The position numbers and the translations under genes are program-made. Shown in pieces: positions 1 through 12,383 of a stretch of 64,000 nucleotides of DNA (within the stretch, counting starts at the first letter, position 1; each line of letters begins with the position of its first letter). Source of the DNA: Spinellus fusiger (taxonomy: Eukaryota > Mucoromycota > Mucoromycetes > Mucorales > Phycomycetaceae); the NCBI GenBank assembly GCA_025094145.1, contig JALLLS010000095.1:57815-121814 (forward strand), in the 5' to 3' direction. The notes beneath the pieces were generated by a model. It was not told where the DNA came from and did no database searches. It was given only the letters and a program-made list of their open reading frames with translations.

Positions 1-105
1 ATTATGCTTTTACACCTTACAGACACAGTGTATTGTCACTAACTGATTTTACTAAGGAAATGTTATTTTCATTTATTATTTTCATTGATTCTCGTCTTAT
101 TTCAG

Positions 106-231
106 GTAGCTTGCATTGTCGAGAAATTGGACCACTATGATTTTTTAGCGTCATTATTTCAGCCGTTCTTCGTTGCTTCAAAGACTAGCTCTATGGAAGA
201 TCTATCTTCACTCGAGCGTGAATTTAAATAA
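106..231 (+). CDS. C-terminal exon of an unidentified gene cut by the window edge
   Basis: An open 41-codon stretch begins directly after a pyrimidine-rich acceptor (TTATTTCAG ending at 105) and ends at TAA 229-231. The peptide starts VACIVEKLDHYDFL and ends SSLEREFK. It is protein-like (mixed, acidic, no low complexity) and the acceptor matches the other introns of the window, so I read it as the last exon of a plus-strand gene whose body lies to the left of the window. An AATAAA-like TAAATAAAT overlaps the stop region. The family is not recognised. A further exon may end near position 22, but that is not resolvable. Confidence 0.5.
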   Translation, partial: VACIVEKLDHYDFLASLFQPFFVASKTSSMEDLSSLEREFK

Positions 232-390
232 ATATTAGCCGTTCAACCTATTTCTCAATATGAAACCTCCTCAGTCTCAGATAAATAAAAATCTAAAGTA
301 TTCGTATTATAATCACATAATATCATTTTATTATAAATATGGTTAATAATGTACATAAAATATTAAACTCTAAAAGACATAAGAGTAAAT

Positions 391-678
391 TTAAAGAAAC
401 ATTCCTACAAATGAGTACAATGTCAAAGAGCTGTGATAGCGTTGAGTGTAACTTCTAAATGTGGAGTTGACCAATGCGGGATATTTGAAGACATTTGCAG
501 AAATTATAATGGAAATATACTTTTTCTCGAAATCATTAGCCCACCTTTTTGTTTGTTTGACATAACTGCTATTTAAGGGTTCCGCCAATCTTTTATCTAT
601 GCTCGTATTTAGAATACCCCAAGGCCGATGACTGCGACCATTTTCACAGATATACGACTTTTTCTTCATGTTTGCCAC
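391..678 (-). other. Unrecognised 95-codon open frame
   Basis: This minus-strand frame has a fairly balanced amino-acid composition (segments ENGRSHRPWGILNT and SSYVKQTKRWANDFEKKY) and ends 160 bp from the convergent exon at 106-231. There is no signal peptide and no motif I can name. The first Met and the exon structure are uncertain, because the sequence upstream closes in all frames without an obvious acceptor. It may be a decayed transposon gene or a true small gene. Confidence 0.2.
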
Positions 679-1241
679 TGCTAGATCTGCCTCTTTGCTT
701 GAACTAACCCTAAAACTATCACAGTGGCGTAGTTTTTTGAAGTATTCTGTTCTCTATGCAGCTAGGACCAGGGTATTTTCTATTGGTTGCTTTATTCATG
801 CGATCCTACCATTAATATTCACTTTAGACACTTTTACCTTATCCAACTCTTCCAAGAATAATCAATTATACCCTTTCTTTCTTTCTCTTTCTATTTATCA
901 TTTATTCTTATTATCAAATCATATATGTATATTATTTCTATTTTCTTAAGCTATTTTATTATCCTTAAGCTCCGTTCTTCAGTTGTATTTTCCATATTAT
1001 CTGGTGACATCATTGAACTTTTTTATGCAACTCCGTTTAACACCGCTAGTGTCCTCATCGTATCTGATCGTCTGATTATTTATTCTCAAACCGAACTTGG
1101 CTTGAACGAGTGATAATTAACACTGATATAGATATAATAACCCCAAAAAATGATAATAATCCAGAAGCAATATTTATGATATTTCTTTAATTAGCCAAAT
1201 ACACAACGAAAGCCCGAAAAACACCCCAAATCAAAGACTAG

Positions 1242-1289
1242 ATTATTATTATTATTATTATAATATAATAATAATAATAATAATAATAA
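1242..1289. repeat. Palindromic (TTA)n/(TAA)n microsatellite
   Basis: ATT units run to about 1,262 and then switch to ATA/TAA units, so the 48-bp tract is close to self-complementary and could extrude a hairpin. Confidence 0.85.
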
Positions 1290-2662
1290 AAGCCATTAGG
1301 GTGCTTATAATGGTTAGATGGAATAGCAATGATGATGTTTCAGTAAGGATCTGATTCATTATTAAAATATCTTAGAGAATATATTAATATATATGTGTAT
1401 GTAAGAATGTATAATTAAGTAGACCTTTTCTCAATGATAAAGAAAAATGATCGAGAACACAGACTTGGTAGTAGACCTCCAAGTCATTTTTTATTTTTAT
1501 TTCTTAAATAAAAAACTAATATCAAATTCAGGCGAAATACTGAATGCTGATACTAAAACATGTAAAAAGAAAAGTTATATATTTCAAGATGTTTGATATT
1601 TTAATTTTTAAAATACACGGAGTACATTAAAAAAATAAACTGTGCTGGTATAGCCAGTCAACAAAGAGTTCTATGAAGCTAAAAGTCACACTTTTTATTA
1701 GTTCATATTCCTAGAAACAGAGGCTTGTAAGAAAAGGTATTTGTAGGCCCATTGAAAGATATAGAACGGTCTATATTATGATTTCAATATCAGTGAGAAA
1801 GATAATACCTGGACTTGTTTATTGATGTAGATAGTGGAGATGCTGACAAGTAAATTGCTGATAAGCAAGTTCTTTATACTACCCAATTAAAATAATCCAA
1901 TAATAAAGAGAAAATTCTAAAGACTAAAACTTCTTGAGAGTTATAGATGTGCAAAAGAGATCATATACAAGATCAAGGTGACATAAATATTAAAGATGAT
2001 AAAGTTAAAATTCAATGTATTTTTATTATTAGCTTCCCAAATGACATACAGACTTTGAAAGATATTTTCATAATCTCAATAGACTATGCTAGTGTTTTAA
2101 ATTATATCACTCTTTAATATACCTATTGCTTCACAGATTCTCTAGATACAGGCCTCAAGAATTCCACACATAATCAATAGTTGTTCTGTGTTAGTATATA
2201 AGTTACATTACAAAGTTGTTTATTATTATTTACGTCTAAATGTATGTGTGTTTCCCAACTAAAATAAGTAGCATGAATATGAAATAGTACAGCTTCGGAT
2301 AGGAGTCTATTAATAGGCCTTAAGCCAAGACGCATGAATTAATATAATCCACAATAACAATTAACATAAACACTCATAGGAACAATATGTTGGTATAGAT
2401 GATAACCATTAAATATTAAACCTGTGACAATCAATTCTATATATCTAAATGAGAAACAACACGTGTAGAGTAGTTGGTAAGAATAGCTATAACATTTCCA
2501 CTTCTTGTTGTCCTTTCCCGTGTGCATTTTATACTTTACCATAACAATAAATTCATAGATTCTACGGCTATAGAACTAAAAACAATTTTCTTTAAATAAA
2601 TAAATAGAATATATAGAAAAAGAAGTGTTTCATTTAATAAAAAAGTGTTTATTACAAAGCTC

Positions 2663-4106
2663 TTACACACCTAAAGATTTTTAGGATATAAAAGTTACTA
2701 CACAGACAATAAGATAACACTATTTCTCTAACTGGCAATGTGTTTAAAAAAGGTATTTTCATAAAGTATTGGTGCATTTTTGGGGAAATTATAGTATAGA
2801 AATTTAGTATGGTTCCAAAAAAAAGACTTATGTGTATCTTGGTTTAGTGCAGCGATAACTACACCGGATTCTTTTTTTGATGTTTTGGTGGATTGGCTAC
2901 TACTAGCTAGCTGTTTGTCTGATTGTTGTTGATTAATAAGACTCAAAGGTTTCATTCTAAGAAATAAAAGTAAGCTATTGGCATTCTGGTTTTCTACAGC
3001 AGAAGTATCTTCATTTGAATAATTAGTTATGCAACACTGGGGTGACTCTGGCTCTTTCCTCAAAATATCTTGCAAATATTTCATAATTGACTGTTGAGGA
3101 TGTATGTCCTGATAGAGATAACTCGGCTTCTATCCAATACTAGTGATTGAGCTTTTTACTGCTACAATCTTTAGAGCACGTTCCATGAAGAATATAAAAT
3201 AAAGACAAGTTGACCTTTTTCTTTTTATACAATTTCTGTTTTATAATTGGTTTTCATATGCCATTGGTTCAATCCGTGATCTGAAAACTAAGAAGTAGTG
3301 TTGAAGCATAATGTCTGTATTTCTATCAATGAAAACTGTGAATCCCACAGGTTTTCTATGCACATATACAGCCCCAAGTAATAAGTGAATGGACAGAAAA
3401 ATAAAGGCATATCCATCAGTACAAGATGTTCATAATAAAATATTCACGGAATAACACAAGACTTATAGTTGTTCTTTAGATGATTGTCTACATTCTTATT
3501 ATAAAGAGATTTCTCAGTGATTTGTAGCAAAACCTTTATTTTTAATCACTCCAGTCTATTTGTCATTGCCCATAACTGTCAAACAGGATTCGACAGACCA
3601 AACAGTCTTGCTTTTACATCATCCATATTTCTCAAATGACATGAGATTGTTTGTATAGTGTTTCTATGAATAAACAAAATGATTGCCAGTTCTGAAGCAG
3701 ATGAGAATAACTGAGCAAGGTAATGTGCTATTATTAACAAATTAGAACAATAGAAGAAAGATGTAGACACTACCAAAGACTATTCTGAGAGTAAAAAGGT
3801 AAGCAGTGTCTTCCTCTGGGCTTGAGCTCATTGTAGTCTACAAGACACTCATTGTATTGTTATTAGACAAGTGAAGACTCATTATTAGCTATATTCATGA
3901 TATAGCATTATCTATATTATTATTATAAACAATATGTTTTACTGATAATACAGTTTGATATTGAGGTATCCACAAAAGAAAACAATAATTTGGATACTTG
4001 CAAACCTTTTGATTTTAAACAGCGTTGCATAAAAGGGAAATATTCACATTCTTTAAACGGATGATTGTGTTACCCTTTAAAAGCCAAAAAATCTTTGGGT
4101 GTGTAG
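2663..4106 (+). mobile_element. TIR element copy A, non-autonomous, about 1.44 kb
   Basis: The left end reads TTACACACCTAAAGATTTTT. The right end, read on the opposite strand, is CTACACACCCAAAGATTTTT. These form an imperfect terminal inverted repeat of about 20 bp. If the outer TA is treated as target site, the element would be CACACC...GGTGTG bordered by TA on each side, as in Tc1/mariner-type insertions; this is inference. After the TIR the left end continues GGATATAAAAG and the right end continues GGCTTTTAAAGG, so the two ends can be told apart. Internal open frames of 118 and 65 codons lie on the minus strand and match no known transposase. Positions 2,754-4,106 are identical, in reverse, to copy B. 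Confidence 0.6.
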
Positions 4107-4110
4107 TCAT
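2754..4110. repeat. Left arm of a 1,357-bp perfect inverted repeat
   Basis: This arm pairs with 4,971-6,327. Every matched position pair sums to 9,081 (for example 3,579 with 5,502, 3,776 with 5,305 and 3,084 with 5,997), so the arms contain no insertion or deletion. All segments I compared base by base were identical, and the 65-codon frame translates identically from both arms. The spacer is 4,111-4,970 (860 bp). Confidence 0.9.
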
Positions 4111-4970
4111 TTGTATACTTTAATTCATACATACCTCTTAACTTAAAAAAAAGCAACCGAAATTTGAAATGTTACAGATATTCTTCCTGGCCACTTACAA
4201 TAAGTAAAAGCTAAAAAATGGGAGGTTTAGAGTGTTTTTATATAAGAAACTATACCTTTCTATACGATATATACTGCTAGTAGAGGCTTTATACTTTATA
4301 AAATAAAATAAAAAACTATCTACAGTTATATAATTAATGGTTTGAACATTGAAATAGTCTAATAATCAAGGATTCAAATTATCACATGGAATAAAGCAGG
4401 ATCAATTGAAATAAAATTGAAGAGTAACAATAGTGTCTCACAATTAACCTCTACTATAATGACACCCCTTTAAAACTTGTTTTTTCTTCTCATAGTCTAA
4501 AGACAAGTAAATTGTCAAACAACCTGACTAGGACTAGGACACTTTTCTTTAGAACACAGAGCAATAATACATATATTTGTAAAGTACACATGATATTTCT
4601 ATTTTATTCTGCTAAAGAGTGAGAAAAAACTGTATTATCTTTTAAGAATTCAAATAATTACTTCTAAACACATTAGTAAAAAGAAAAATAATAAGTGTTT
4701 TAATCTTGATTAAATTGTTTTTAGTTTTAGATTCTACAAATCTTCAATCTACAGTATTACGAAAAAGAGAAAGACTTGTTAGCACAAATTCTGGACTATC
4801 ATCTCCTTCAGCAAATAGACTCCTATAAATTCTCTTACAATAGCTCAGTCTTTATAATAAAATTTATAATACCAATGTTGATTAAATATCACAAGCTTCT
4901 CAATCTAGTGGGTGGTATAAATAAATTACACTTTTCACAATTTCCTGTGCTTGTGTACATGTCTATTAAT
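4111..4970. other. Unique spacer between the inverted repeat arms
   Basis: This is 860 bp of AT-rich DNA. I see no gene and no further element terminus in it. Confidence 0.5.
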
Positions 4971-6327
4971 ATGACTACACACCCAAAGATTTTTTGGCTT
5001 TTAAAGGGTAACACAATCATCCGTTTAAAGAATGTGAATATTTCCCTTTTATGCAACGCTGTTTAAAATCAAAAGGTTTGCAAGTATCCAAATTATTGTT
5101 TTCTTTTGTGGATACCTCAATATCAAACTGTATTATCAGTAAAACATATTGTTTATAATAATAATATAGATAATGCTATATCATGAATATAGCTAATAAT
5201 GAGTCTTCACTTGTCTAATAACAATACAATGAGTGTCTTGTAGACTACAATGAGCTCAAGCCCAGAGGAAGACACTGCTTACCTTTTTACTCTCAGAATA
5301 GTCTTTGGTAGTGTCTACATCTTTCTTCTATTGTTCTAATTTGTTAATAATAGCACATTACCTTGCTCAGTTATTCTCATCTGCTTCAGAACTGGCAATC
5401 ATTTTGTTTATTCATAGAAACACTATACAAACAATCTCATGTCATTTGAGAAATATGGATGATGTAAAAGCAAGACTGTTTGGTCTGTCGAATCCTGTTT
5501 GACAGTTATGGGCAATGACAAATAGACTGGAGTGATTAAAAATAAAGGTTTTGCTACAAATCACTGAGAAATCTCTTTATAATAAGAATGTAGACAATCA
5601 TCTAAAGAACAACTATAAGTCTTGTGTTATTCCGTGAATATTTTATTATGAACATCTTGTACTGATGGATATGCCTTTATTTTTCTGTCCATTCACTTAT
5701 TACTTGGGGCTGTATATGTGCATAGAAAACCTGTGGGATTCACAGTTTTCATTGATAGAAATACAGACATTATGCTTCAACACTACTTCTTAGTTTTCAG
5801 ATCACGGATTGAACCAATGGCATATGAAAACCAATTATAAAACAGAAATTGTATAAAAAGAAAAAGGTCAACTTGTCTTTATTTTATATTCTTCATGGAA
5901 CGTGCTCTAAAGATTGTAGCAGTAAAAAGCTCAATCACTAGTATTGGATAGAAGCCGAGTTATCTCTATCAGGACATACATCCTCAACAGTCAATTATGA
6001 AATATTTGCAAGATATTTTGAGGAAAGAGCCAGAGTCACCCCAGTGTTGCATAACTAATTATTCAAATGAAGATACTTCTGCTGTAGAAAACCAGAATGC
6101 CAATAGCTTACTTTTATTTCTTAGAATGAAACCTTTGAGTCTTATTAATCAACAACAATCAGACAAACAGCTAGCTAGTAGTAGCCAATCCACCAAAACA
6201 TCAAAAAAAGAATCCGGTGTAGTTATCGCTGCACTAAACCAAGATACACATAAGTCTTTTTTTTGGAACCATACTAAATTTCTATACTATAATTTCCCCA
6301 AAAATGCACCAATACTTTATGAAAATA
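4971..6327. repeat. Right arm of the 1,357-bp perfect inverted repeat
   Basis: This is the reverse complement of 2,754-4,110. Identity stops abruptly at 6,327, where GAAAATA is followed by GTGTAGC here and by CCTTTTTT on the other arm, and at 4,971 next to the inner element terminus. Identity extends 4 bp past the inner CTACACACC ends (the ATGA flank), so both copies share flanking DNA on the inner side. That fits duplication or gene conversion better than two independent insertions. Confidence 0.9.
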
Positions 6328-6485
6328 GTGTAGCTATTGCTAGGATAGGCAGACAGAGTTTGAAATAGTTCATTTCGACATCGAAGATACTTTTTTTTTA
6401 TAAATATATTAGCCAACAAGAATGATAGTGTGATTTTATTGTCTGTGTATTTACTTTTATATCCCAATAATACTTAAGTGTGTAG
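4975..6485 (-). mobile_element. TIR element copy B, inverted relative to copy A, about 1.51 kb
   Basis: This copy has the same family ends as copy A. The inner end is CTACACACCCAAAGATTTTT at 4,975, and the outer end, on the minus strand, is CTACACACTTAAGTATTATT at 6,485. Both are bordered by TA if the outermost C is excluded. It shares positions 4,975-6,327 with copy A without a gap. Outside 6,327 the copies diverge, but both still carry GGATATAAAAG followed by ACACAGACAATAA. Copy B keeps 158 bp there and copy A only 91 bp, so copy A looks shortened. No transposase domain was found. Confidence 0.6.
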
Positions 6486-9400
6486 CTCGACTATCAAGAA
6501 TATTCACAAGCTTAACAAAACAAGTTTTTTTTTAAGTATCCTCAGTCATCCATTTCTATATTAGAGGTGGGTTTCTGTGCTCTAGAAATGAAAGAAAATT
6601 GACAGTATGGAGACAAAAGAAACTTCTTGTAACATAAAACAATATATTTCTTGATTGAGGTATAACCTTTTCTCTCTCCAAAGAGTGGATATTAAAGCTT
6701 CTATAGGATATTTTAACCTTTTCATTCATGTCAATAGCTGACTATTTCATAGTATTAATAAATAGAAATATTCATGTAGAAGTAGAAGAAGAATCAAAGA
6801 GGGGATAGCGTGGATAGACTTGTGAATGTCTTTATTGAATTCATAGAGAATGGTGATCTATTATGTAGATTGATAGATTACGGTGGAAATAAACCTCATT
6901 TTACCAAAAAGGCAATGTGTCTTCTAACAAGTACCTACATCCCCTTTTTTCATTCTTTTATTTCCTTTCTTTATTTGAAGAAATTTAATAGTTGTGATAC
7001 TACAACTGAATTGTCTCGGTAGTAAAGGCATGATGGGAATAAATACATAATACAGGCTAATACAAGTTACAGAAAAAACATGTCTTAGTTTGAAGAAGGG
7101 TATTTGACTTAGGATTTTAAATTAATTTCCCAAACGATACTATTGGCTAAAGCTTTCAAAATAAAACAAAGAAATGCTATTAGGTGTAATACCAGTTAAC
7201 TAATGAAAGAGTATAACAAAAGAAAGAGCAGCTACAGTAGTGACATGCAGTTTTATTTGACTGCACATAGATTATATCTACTCCTCATGGAAGATCCTCT
7301 CGTCTAACTAGGAAAGTTCAGTTCAGATATAAAAGGTACCAAACGTTACAGAAGGTTATAAACCCTTTTATTTAAAGTAGACGTCGGAGGTATTGGATTA
7401 TTATTCATTCAAAATTCCAAGTAATACAAGATAGTGATGTGGTATTTTTTTTGAAATCAATGACCAGAAGATCCCTACAATTCAAACAACAACAAAAAGG
7501 ATCAGCAAATGATACATCAAATACCAATGAAATAAGAATATATTTTATTATCAGCAGATCTATTGTCCAATGAATCAGTAACTCGCCAAAAAAATGCTTT
7601 ATGGTGTATTGTCTTTATTGATCCAAGTCATTTTATTCCCGTCTTCTATGTGCTTTTCTCGTCTTAAAAAGACTCTGCCCCATTATTCTCTGTCTTTCAT
7701 TAGTGTCATGGAGGGTAGATTCATTCATTTGATACAACCCTATTTATTCTTGGCTTTGTTCATACAGTTGCAAACTACTAGTGCTCTGTCTACTCAGGAA
7801 GTATGGATGAGCTGGTGTTATTTTTATTGAAATCCGTGATAGTTATTAAGCAGACCCGCCTTTCTACAGAGTATTTCTCTTTCTTTCTTTTGTTCTATTC
7901 TATTGCTGTTCTATTCTCATAAAGAAATCAATACACTAGAAGAAGAAAAAAGAGAGAGATGATGATGACCTTGAATGAAAGAGATACAAAGTATACCATT
8001 GAATCTAGACTCTATACTACGCCTATAAAATAGTACCTAAATCAGCATCTACTTGGATGTTGGCTATTTAATAATTGAGTGTAGAGTGGATGACCCGTTG
8101 AGTGCTTTATTAAATGAGGCTTAATGGTGGAAATTGACTTGTGTTAGGTTACTCCTTTATGCCTGTTAAATTATCTCATTAAAAACTCCACTTATATGAA
8201 AGAATAGAAGCAAAGCTTGTGAATTATAATAAGTGAGAAGACGCAATAAGTATGTGTTTATTGTTTTACAAGCAATCCTTGTTTTTATTCAAGAAATGAC
8301 TGTTCATTCTTAGTCAATGCAATACTTCATTGTTATTTACATAGCATTGTGTTCGAACAGAGTCTCTAAGAAGAATGCTCATTCTATTATTTCCATTCAC
8401 AGGTTCTGTATTTTATAATTGGTTGTTTTTCTATCATGATTTAATACAGATAAGATCATCTTTATCTTTATAGGGTTTCTAATCACCTATTTTGTCCCTG
8501 TGTGGGTTTATCACTGTGCCTTGGATCTACACTGCTGTTTCTCTAACTTTCTCTTTTATTTTATTTTATTTTATCAATGTCTTTTATCCATTATTCTAAT
8601 GTTATTCATTCACTCACCTTGGAATGGCAACAAAAGGCAGCAACAGGAATACATTTGAGCCTGATAACTCACCCTTCAATAGGATAAGTAGCAAGAGGCA
8701 GACTCATACAACAGATGTCCTTTTCTCCGCCCTACTATCTCCACCCCTGTGGTTTAAATAAATAGATTGTAGCTGTACAACCCACATTACACTCTTCTCT
8801 CCCCCATGAGTTATCATCTGTACCTCTTTATCTCCCGGTGTGTATAAGCAGCCATGGATTCCTTTTGTTGTTATTGTTATTGAATAGCAATGCTCTGACT
8901 TTCTTTTAACCCTTGTTGGTCTCCTGAATTCTATACAACACCGCCTAAAAGCCAGCCATAGTTCAAAGGCGTGTTTATGTCATGGACCTATTAATATCAC
9001 TGTCAAGGGAGAAACGGAGAAAGTGACTGACGAATGAAGATGAGCGATAAGAAACATATTTCCGTCGTGTGCAGTATAAAACAAGAAAATCAATAGAAAT
9101 GCCACATGCATGGTTACACGATTAACATGTGTGTATGTGTATAGGTGTAATTAAGCTCCATCATCCACTACTATCAAAGTGACTGGTCTTTTGGGGCTGA
9201 TCTCTTGCCTCTCAAGGATACAATAGAAAGGAAAACCAATGAAAGAACATTGGTTTGCTATTCTACTCTTCCCTCTTTTATATGTCTGTGTCCACCAGAA
9301 CAATGAGCTATGATAGGCTTGTGTTTCCATTCAATAGTGTGAATGAACATGGTTGCTTCCTTGGGAAATGAAGCTCAGCCATAAGATGTGTAGGTAGGTG

Positions 9401-10950
9401 TGAAAAGGTGTGTAGGACCCGTAGAGGGCTGCCCTTGTCATTGCACCTGGACTTGCACCTACAGATATATCTCAGAGAAGAAAAGAGAAAGCGTTCCAAT
9501 GCGATACATCCTAGGGAGATTCCCCATTCAACTGTAGTGTCAGTAGGCGTCAGTTCAAATAAAATTACAAGTGGTGGACGGGCCATGCACTGTTTTAACT
9601 GTCAGCCTTTGTCTCCTACTGAGGATGAGATTGACAAGACATCCATGCTATGAGCGGACTCTTTTTGCCCCTAATAACACTTCCAATAACACCTGATGGA
9701 TTTAAATAATAAAGGTCATACTCTTCTATGAGCAACCTACCTTCCTGGTGTCCCTTTTTTTTTTCTTCTTTTCTTTCCAGGGTTCAGGTGATAGACTGCA
9801 GTACTTATTTTATACTTTCTCTTCTCTTCTGCCCAATGATGTCCAGTCCTACCCTCTCTTGTTCTGTATGTCCCCAAGCCACTTGTATGTAGTAAGATGG
9901 ACTGTGCATTTACACTGACATGGCAATAAAAGAGAGATAAAATAGCCTACAAACCTGTCTATAGTATTTAGGATTGTCCATGCCTTTAGGGGTGTATTCT
10001 TCTTAATAAGTAGGTATGGCACGTCTCTATTGATTTATCTGTCTGTTGTTAAGGCATGGTCTCTGTGGCTGTTCTGTGGTAGATTCCAAGCGAATGTATA
10101 GAGTATGATGATGAGAGTAATGCTACTGTCGGTGATACTATCTATAACACCATCTATAGCACCATCTATAACACTACAAGGAGAAGCTTAATGCAATACC
10201 TATCAATAGATACATCCTTCCCATTTCTGCTCAGAACTACCAACAAGGCCCCACCACATCTGAAGTTGAAAATGGCAAATGGTATCTACATCCCCAATTC
10301 ATTTCCAGATCATGGCCTCTCTCGCTCGTCTTTATCACCTTTTTAAGAAATACCTCCATTTCTGCTTCTTCAGCCAATCCAGAAGGTCCATTCTCCCACC
10401 TTAATAGCCCACCTTACCCTCTCTTGTTGAGTTTGAATTATGGAGTGTGATGGGGTGAAGAGAGAAAGGCGTGGGCTTTCCTTCTCCCATTTTCCCGTCT
10501 TGTCCTTCTTTCCCTTTTCTTCTTCTTTTATGTCCATGTTGGAATTATTCATAGTCAATGTTGGTCGGGTGGAATCCATTCTTGACTATAAAACACACAC
10601 ACAAACACACTATAGAACACACAACAAAAATAAACTTAAACTTAAAAACCCAATGCCACTCTATTTTCCCTATTGACTTTTTGGAAGTAAGGAAATCCAA
10701 GTTCAGTCTCACGTGAAAATGGACCTACTTTCATCCCGAACAATCCGATGAACGACTGAGTCCCCGACCTGCTTTACAATAAGCCATTTGCTTTGCGTAT
10801 TTCTGCCTGCCTGCCTGTCTGGTTTATTGGGTCTGTCGTTGTTTCTTTTTTTTTCTTTTTTTTTCTTTTTCTGTCTCTGTTATTTCCTCTTCTATTTCCT
10901 CTTTCCTCTTTTTCTCCTCCTCCTCCTCTTTTGTCCCTGCTGTCGTTGCT
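6486..10950. other. Long gene-poor stretch upstream of the OPI1-like gene
   Basis: I recognise no conserved protein here. Short overlapping frames (for example 7,594-7,830 plus, and 9,308-9,653 on both strands) lack homologous-looking motifs or convincing splice structure. The last 110 bp (10,840-10,949) are a C/T-rich tract ending in ATGCAG, which may be a pyrimidine-rich promoter tract or an intron end feeding the OPI1-like gene. Confidence 0.4.
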
Positions 10951-11953
10951 ATGCAGAATTTACCAGTAGAAGAAAGCCACAGAAGACCCAATGCCCGCTC
11001 TCACTCCCCATCCACGTCTCCTAGCCATACGTCTTCTTACCACTCCACTGTAAAGAAACACTACGGGTCTGTTGTTCCACAGAGCAAGTGGCAGCAGTTG
11101 GTGGTGGGGGCTAGTTCAGCAGCAGGCACTACTGCAGCTGTTGTGAGTGAAGAGTCAATGAAGTGCCTAAAATACTGCCTGAGTTGGCTGCAATACGCTG
11201 TCCAGCACATTGAGCAGCAAATGACACTGTTGCGCAACTTTCTTGTCTCTCTTGCCACTGCACACGCCTCGCCCACCCTCACAGCACCCGGCACACCCAC
11301 CAACGCCCCTTCTCCTGTGCTCTCCACAATCAAAAAAGACATTGTAGAGACCCTTCGCAAGGTGGTGGATGTGATCAGTCGGTATGCTGGCAGTTCTCTT
11401 CCACAGCATGCAAAAGTGACAGTGCGAGGGTTTATTCTTAATCTTCCGGGTCGATGGGTAAGGAGTCCACCAACAGCCACTCTCTCATGCTCTCTCATGC
11501 TCTCACTCATGCTCATGCTCATGCTCTCACTCATGCTCTCTTTAGGCCAGTCTGAATGATATTCACTCTACAACCACCTCGCCCGCCAGTTCTCCTATGC
11601 TGGGTCCTCGACTCAACGGCAGCGACACACCCCACACAGCCCCAGTAGAAACCAAACGCCATGAAGAAACCGCCATCCGACTGCTGACATTTGGCCAAGA
11701 GTCTGTCGATATGCTGCAGTCCATCACCGACGTCTTTTCTGACACAGTAGAGCGTGCTGAGGTATGGCTGGATCGCCTCCGACTTGTGCGTGTGCCTGGC
11801 ATCAGTGCAGCCCAAGACAGAAAGCACGCCAACCACCCTCCTTACAGTGAGAATGAGGATGACCTTGATAATGTTCGATTACCGCCTATTCGTACACTGG
11901 AGCCCAACCATTATCCCTTTGATAGGAGTGAAAAGATGGAGTTGGACCGCTAA
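10951..11953 (+). CDS. Opi1-like transcriptional regulator, N-terminus uncertain
   Basis: Two exons are read, 10,951-11,457 and 11,546-11,953, joined across an 88-bp intron (GTAAGG...TTTAG) in phase 0 to give 304 residues from the first ATG. The Opi1-family core is clear: SKWQQLVVGASSAAGTTAAV, then SLKYC-type KCLKYCLSWLQYAVQHIEQQ with MTLLRNFLVSLA, then KKDIVETLRKVVDVISRYA and GFILNLPGRWASL. In yeast Opi1 is the ER/nuclear repressor of phospholipid synthesis genes, held at the membrane by phosphatidic acid. The N-terminal regions of longer family members are not seen. Either the protein is short, or ATGCAG at 10,951 is in fact the end of an intron and more exons lie upstream. The intron carries a CTCATGCT tandem repeat. 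The tail after the core is acidic and ends EKMELDR. Confidence 0.8.
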
Positions 11954-12383
11954 GGCAGAAGAAAGCAGACACCACCACCCACCCCTCGCCCAGTCACCCA
12001 CCCCACCACCCACTCTATTCATATTCATCCTTTATTTTGCATTCTCTAATATTAAATTTCCTATATATATGTATATGTATATATGTATATATGTATATGT
12101 ATATAAAGAGAAAAAGTCCTTGAATGAAAAAAGGCATTCTTCCATACCACACCAAGGGCAATCTTGTCGTGCCTTTTTCTCTTTTCTACTGCTATCCATA
12201 GAGGACATTGCCAATTCATTGTTTATTTGTTTCCAAGTCTATTCTACTCTATTCTAGTCTACTCCACCCTACTCCACCCTAATCTATACATCGACATCTC
12301 TCCCTCCTCTTCCTATAGAGTGTAGGTGGGCTTTCCTTTCTCTTTTCATACAGCGTCCTCCATAGAAACCACCACTCCTGAGC
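11954..12383. other. Convergent intergenic region
   Basis: This lies between two genes that end facing each other. It holds a TATATG-type repeat (about 12,061-12,110) and T/C-rich runs, and it probably contains both 3' ends. No gene is seen. Confidence 0.5.

Larger units (their letters stand above)
232..2662. other. Gene-poor AT-rich stretch
   Basis: No conserved gene is recognised. The stretch holds a (TTA)n/(TAA)n palindromic microsatellite at about 1,242-1,289 and a few short open frames. One of these, minus 678-391 (95 codons, containing KRWANDFEKKYISI), looks more protein-like than the rest but matches no family I know. It may be a remnant of a mobile element or a partial gene convergent with the exon ending at 231. 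Confidence 0.4.

Noticed and set aside
7594..7830. 78-codon hydrophobic plus-strand frame
   Set aside because: It has no recognisable family and T-rich DNA gives hydrophobic frames by chance.
9308..9653. Two overlapping open frames on opposite strands
   Set aside because: Neither shows family motifs, splice structure or convincing composition. Both are probably chance.
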